A stretch of 8,306 nucleotides of DNA. It comes from Desulfobulbus sp. (GTDB taxonomy: Bacteria; Pseudomonadota; Gammaproteobacteria; Burkholderiales; Rhodocyclaceae). The position numbers were made by a program, and so were the translations under genes. Numbering within the stretch: the first letter of the stretch is position 1; the number at the start of each line of letters is the position of its first letter. Positions 5,407 through 8,306 of the stretch are shown here, one piece after another. The notes beneath the pieces are model-generated. The model was not told the DNA's origin. It ran no database searches and was given only the letters and a program-made list of their open reading frames with translations. Location of the stretch: the NCBI GenBank assembly GCA_009782025.1, contig WQUQ01000356.1, positions 1-8,306 on the forward strand. The letters run 5' to 3'.

Positions 5407-6660
5407 CTAATGGTGCGGCGAGTCGTCGAGGTGCCGGGTATCGTCGTGCTCGCGCTGGTTGTGCAGATGGCGGGCGCGGATCAGGGTCATCATGCCGCTG
5501 ACGCACAGGCCGAACAGGGTCAGGATCAGGTGGATCGACAAGTCCATGCGCAGCATCAGGTAGTACAGCCCGGTCATGACGAGAATCGACAGGTTCTCGT
5601 TGAAATTCTGTACGGCGATCGAGTGGCCGGCGCCCATCAGGATGTGGCCGCGGTGTTGCAGCAGGGCGTTCATCGGCACCACGAAAAAGCCGGACAGCGC
5701 GCCGATCAGGATCAGCAGCGGGATGGCCAGCCAGACATGGTGCACGAAATTCATCAGCAGCACGACGATGCCCATCGCGATGCCGAGCGGAATGACCTTG
5801 ACCGATTTGCGCAGCGTGATGAAGCGGGCGGCGAACACCGCGCCGATGGCCACGCCGAAGGCGACCACGCCTTGCAGCATCGACGATTGCGACAGATTGA
5901 AGCCGAGCGCCTCATCGGCCCAGGCGATGACGAGAAACTGGAGCGTCGCGCCAGCGCCCCAAAACAGCGTGGTCACGGCCAGCGAGATCTGGCCCAGGCG
6001 GTCGCGCCAGAGGAGCGTGAGGCTGTGGTTGAATTCGTGCAGCAGGTAGAGCGGGCTGCTCTTCAGCGGCTTGTGGATGGCGCCGGTGTCGGGGACGTAG
6101 AGATTGAAGGCGGCGGCGATCAGATAGAGCAGGGCGACGACGGCGACGGCCATGTCGCCGACGCTGTGGAGCAGCGGCAGATTCAGGGTCAGCAGGCGCT
6201 GGGCGACGGCCGGCTCGATCAGCAGGCCGCCGATGACCACGCCGAGGATGATGGCGGCGACCGTCAGGCCCTCGATCCAGCCATTGGCGACGACCAGCAG
6301 GCGGTGCGGCAGGTATTCGGTGATGATGCCGTATTTGGCCGGCGAATAGGCGGCGGCGCCGATGCCGATGACGGCGTAGGCGAGCAGCGGGTGAGCGCCG
6401 AAGAACATCATGGCGCAGCCGGCGATCTTGACCGTGTTGCTGATGAGCATGACCCGCCCCTTCGGCATCGAGTCGGCGAAAGCGCCGACGAAGGCGGCCA
6501 GGACCACGTAGGAGACGGTAAAGAAAGTCCGCAGCAGCGGCTCGTACTCGGGCGGCGCCTGCATGTCACGCAAGGCGGCGATGGCGGCGATGAGCAGGGC
6601 GTTGTCGGCCAGCGCGGAAAAAAACTGCGCCGCCATGATGATGTAAAAGCCGAGTGGCAC
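5407..6660 (-). CDS. lplT: Lysophospholipid transporter, MFS family
   Basis: LplT flips lysophospholipids, mainly lyso-PE, to the inner face of the cytoplasmic membrane for re-acylation. The 417-residue protein has about twelve hydrophobic segments and is colinear with E. coli LplT. Matching signatures are AQFFSALADNALLIA (11-25), AFADSMPKGRVML (60-72), GAAAYSPAKYGI (101-112), TLFWGAGATLQFL (231-243) and SGFFVVPMNALLQHRG (323-338) followed by VQNFNEN (350-356). The start is taken as GTG at 6660, as the frame closes upstream with TAA at 6697-6699; an ATG at 6636 (codon 9) is possible, and neither has a good Shine-Dalgarno. The acyltransferase partner Aas is neither adjacent nor fused here. The C-terminal tail after residue 396 is unusually rich in His and Asp. 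It is divergent from the LysR-type gene. Confidence 0.93.
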   Translation of the reverse strand: MPLGFYIIMAAQFFSALADNALLIAAIAALRDMQAPPEYEPLLRTFFTVSYVVLAAFVGAFADSMPKGRVMLISNTVKIAGCAMMFFGAHPLLAYAVIGIGAAAYSPAKYGIITEYLPHRLLVVANGWIEGLTVAAIILGVVIGGLLIEPAVAQRLLTLNLPLLHSVGDMAVAVVALLYLIAAAFNLYVPDTGAIHKPLKSSPLYLLHEFNHSLTLLWRDRLGQISLAVTTLFWGAGATLQFLVIAWADEALGFNLSQSSMLQGVVAFGVAIGAVFAARFITLRKSVKVIPLGIAMGIVVLLMNFVHHVWLAIPLLILIGALSGFFVVPMNALLQHRGHILMGAGHSIAVQNFNENLSILVMTGLYYLMLRMDLSIHLILTLFGLCVSGMMTLIRARHLHNQREHDDTRHLDDSPHH

Positions 6661-6816
6661 CGGGGGAATCGATTTCGTGATGATTTCAGCCGGGGGTTAT
6701 ACCATGCTTTGCGCGGGCCGCAAGGCTTGTCGCCCGGGGTGAAATAGGCCCGAGAACATCGGCATTGTCCGGCGGAATATGATTGAATAACGTCCGCAAC
6801 CACGAGGAGAAACACC
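6661..6816. promoter_or_regulatory. Divergent promoter region between lplT and the LysR-type gene
   Basis: These 156 bp must hold promoters in both directions. For the plus-strand gene, TATGAT (6778-6783) is a reasonable -10 but I see no good -35 at the right distance. A weak T-N11-A element, ATT-N9-AAT (6764-6778), overlaps that region and could be an autoregulatory site, though its arms are only 3 bp. For lplT I find no clear promoter. GTTATACCA (6696-6704) also occurs on the minus strand at 4074-4082, inside the candidate operator region of the sulfur operon; a nine-base match may be chance. The LysR-type gene has a strong Shine-Dalgarno, GAGGAG (6804-6809). Confidence 0.4.
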
Positions 6817-7719
6817 ATGGCTGATCGGCGCTTGCAGGTTTTTCATGCCGTAGCCAAACACCAGAGCTTTACCCGCGCCGGCGAGGCGCTGCTGATGACG
6901 CAGCCGGCGGTGACGTTTCAGATCAAGCAACTGGAGATGCAGTACGGCGTGCGCCTGTTCGACCGCCGGCGCGGCGGCGTTTTGCTGACGCCGGCCGGCG
7001 AACTGATGCTGCATTACGCCGAACGCATCCTGGCGCTGACGGACGAACTGGAAACCCGCCTCGGCGAAATGACCGGCGAAATGCGCGGGCTGCTGCTGGT
7101 CGGCGCCAGTTCGGCCATTGCCGAATTCATGCTGCCGCGCGTGCTCGGCGAATTCAACGCGCACTATCCGCAAGTCCACGCCCGTCTCTCCGTCGCCAAC
7201 TCGGAAAGCATCGAGAACCAGGTCGCCGAGCATGCGCTCGACATCGGCCTGATCGACATGCCGGCCCGGCTGCCTGGTCTGGTCAGCCGCAGTTGCCACG
7301 AGGACGAACTGGTCGCCATCTGCGCCCCGGATTACCCGCTGGCCGGGATGGCCTCGGTGACGCCGGCCTTCCTGGTCGATTACGAATTCATCTCGCGCGA
7401 ACCGGGTTCCGGCACGCGCGCCGTCGTCGAGGCGTATTTCAGCGCCCACCAGGTCGAGCCGCGCCTCTTGAAAACGCAGATGGAACTGGGCAGCCCGGAG
7501 GCGCTGAAAGGCGTCGTCGCCACCGGGCTGGGCTTCGCCATCGTGCCGCGCACGGTGGTGGACAAGGAACTGCGCCTCGGCGAACTGACCGCCATTGCCC
7601 TCGACCCGCCGCTCAAGCACAACCTCTACCTGATCTATCCGCAAGACCGCTTTCAATCGCGCCTGGTGGCGACCTTCGTCGAATTCGCCGCCGGCCGGCT
7701 GAAAGAGTTCGCCGGATGA
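6817..7719 (+). CDS. LysR-type transcriptional regulator, YeiE/CysL/CbbR-like
   Basis: This 300-residue DNA-binding regulator has an N-terminal winged helix-turn-helix (about 1-60; SFTRAGEALLMTQPAVTFQI at 17-36, then LFDRRRGGVLLTPAG), a linker helix (about 61-90) and a two-lobed periplasmic-binding-protein-like effector domain (91-300). The effector domain carries REPGSGTR (194-201), MELGSPEALKGVVATGLGFAIVP in pieces over 222-244, and DIGLID (142-147). These features resemble the group containing E. coli YeiE, B. subtilis CysL and CbbR. CysL activates sulfite reductase genes and YeiE has been linked to sulfite sensing (family knowledge), so control of the sulfur operon at 303-4021 is plausible but unproven. 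ATG start with GAGGAG 7 bp upstream. Its stop overlaps the alr start (ATGA, 7716-7719), so regulator and racemase are probably translated together. Confidence 0.92.
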   Translation: MADRRLQVFHAVAKHQSFTRAGEALLMTQPAVTFQIKQLEMQYGVRLFDRRRGGVLLTPAGELMLHYAERILALTDELETRLGEMTGEMRGLLLVGASSAIAEFMLPRVLGEFNAHYPQVHARLSVANSESIENQVAEHALDIGLIDMPARLPGLVSRSCHEDELVAICAPDYPLAGMASVTPAFLVDYEFISREPGSGTRAVVEAYFSAHQVEPRLLKTQMELGSPEALKGVVATGLGFAIVPRTVVDKELRLGELTAIALDPPLKHNLYLIYPQDRFQSRLVATFVEFAAGRLKEFAG

Positions 7720-8306
7720 CGCCGCCTGCTTCAGTCTCTCGTCCGATCCGGGTGCATATCGCGCCGGCCGCCATCCGCGCCAACTACCGCCTGGCCCGGC
7801 AATGCGCGCCGGGGACGCGGGCCTGGGCCGTGGTCAAGGCCGACGCCTACGGTCACGGCCAATGGCGCGCCGTCGATGCCCTGCGTCTTGATGCCGACGG
7901 TTTCGCCCTGCTCGAATGCGAGAATGCCGTGGCCCTGCGCGAAGCCGGCGTGACGCAGCCGATCCTGCTGCTCGAAGGCATTTTCGCCGCCGCCGACGTG
8001 GCGGCGGTGGTCGAACACCGGCTGACGACCGTGATTCACTGCGCCGAACAACTCGAATGGCTGATCGCCGGTTCTCGCCCCGAACAGCCGCTGGCGCTCT
8101 ATCTCAAGCTCAACACCGGCATGAATCGCTTGGGCTTCACCGCCGCGACGCTGCCGCAGGCGCTGGAACGGCTGCGCCGGCTGCCACGGGCCGAGATCAC
8201 GCTGATGACGCATTTCGCCGAGGCCGACGGCGAGCGCGGCATCGCCTGGCAAATGGAGCGCTTGCGCGCCCTGGTCGGCGACTGGCAAGGGCCGCTCAGC
8301 CTGGCC
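7716..8306 (+). CDS. alr: Alanine racemase, 5' part (runs off the window)
   Basis: Alr interconverts L- and D-alanine with PLP, supplying D-Ala for peptidoglycan in the cytoplasm. The first 197 residues are visible, just over half of a usual 350-370-residue enzyme. They show the PLP-lysine motif AVVKADAYGHG with Lys41, and LKLNTGMNRLGF (130-141) with Lys131 (position of the carbamylated Lys of Geobacillus Alr) and Arg138. The MTHFAEAD segment (164-171) with His166 is also present. The second catalytic residue, a Tyr, would lie in the missing half. The ATG at 7716 overlaps the regulator's stop by 4 bp; GAAAGAG (7701-7707) is a weak Shine-Dalgarno. The frame is open with no damage to the window end. 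Confidence 0.95.
   Translation, partial: MTPPASVSRPIRVHIAPAAIRANYRLARQCAPGTRAWAVVKADAYGHGQWRAVDALRLDADGFALLECENAVALREAGVTQPILLLEGIFAAADVAAVVEHRLTTVIHCAEQLEWLIAGSRPEQPLALYLKLNTGMNRLGFTAATLPQALERLRRLPRAEITLMTHFAEADGERGIAWQMERLRALVGDWQGPLSLA

Noticed and set aside
4903..6747. A 614-codon plus-strand open frame antisense to lplT and the C13 peptidase gene
   Set aside because: Its product is a low-complexity run of Asp, Gln, Gly and Val, an antisense shadow of lplT, which is firmly identified on the other strand.
6697..7656. A 319-codon minus-strand open frame opposite the LysR-type gene
   Set aside because: It is antisense to a well-supported regulator with intact domains, shows no recognisable motif and has no ribosome site.

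Overview
The window is a compact, GC-rich chromosomal segment, best explained as Betaproteobacteria and probably Rhodocyclales-like (Dechloromonas/Azonexus/Accumulibacter relatives). This placement is an inference from protein character, from the cysI-DUF934-cysH gene order and from lplT lying head-to-head with a gene pair ending in alr. No rRNA or other phylogenetic marker is present, so the genus is open.

Layout: (1) 1-302 is non-coding. It has an AT-rich left end (about 32% G+C over 1-120) and a 138-bp palindromic repeat (copy A). (2) 303-4021, minus strand, is a tightly packed assimilatory sulfur operon read in the order TauE/SafE-type permease, cysI (siroheme sulfite reductase), DUF934 protein, cysH (Fe-S APS reductase). 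(3) 4022-4497 is non-coding. It holds the operon's upstream region with a LysR-type dyad, a second repeat copy (copy B, inverted relative to A), an unrelated 79-bp double hairpin, and a stretch of about 150 bp after the next gene. (4) 4498-6660, minus strand, is lplT (lysophospholipid transporter) followed 12 bp later by a secreted C13 (legumain/caspase-like) cysteine peptidase. (5) 6661-6816 is a divergent promoter region. (6) 6817-8306, plus strand, is a LysR-type regulator overlapping by 4 bp the start of alr (alanine racemase), which runs off the window.

How they work together: CysH reduces adenylyl sulfate to sulfite, CysI reduces sulfite to sulfide with the DUF934 protein as an invariant but biochemically unclear partner, and the TauE-type permease probably exports excess sulfite or a related sulfur anion. 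The LysR regulator has an effector domain resembling the YeiE/CysL/CbbR group, some of whose members respond to sulfite or control sulfite reductase, so it is a candidate regulator of this operon. LplT, Alr and perhaps the C13 peptidase are envelope-related.

No convincing new system is present. The most interesting material is intergenic: an apparently modular repeat family in which a motif close to TTGCCGGGTGAATAA recurs five times and borders two different hairpin modules, with inverted copies bracketing the sulfur operon and one copy abutting its putative operator. A possible frameshift at the 3' end of the C13 peptidase gene also deserves a look.
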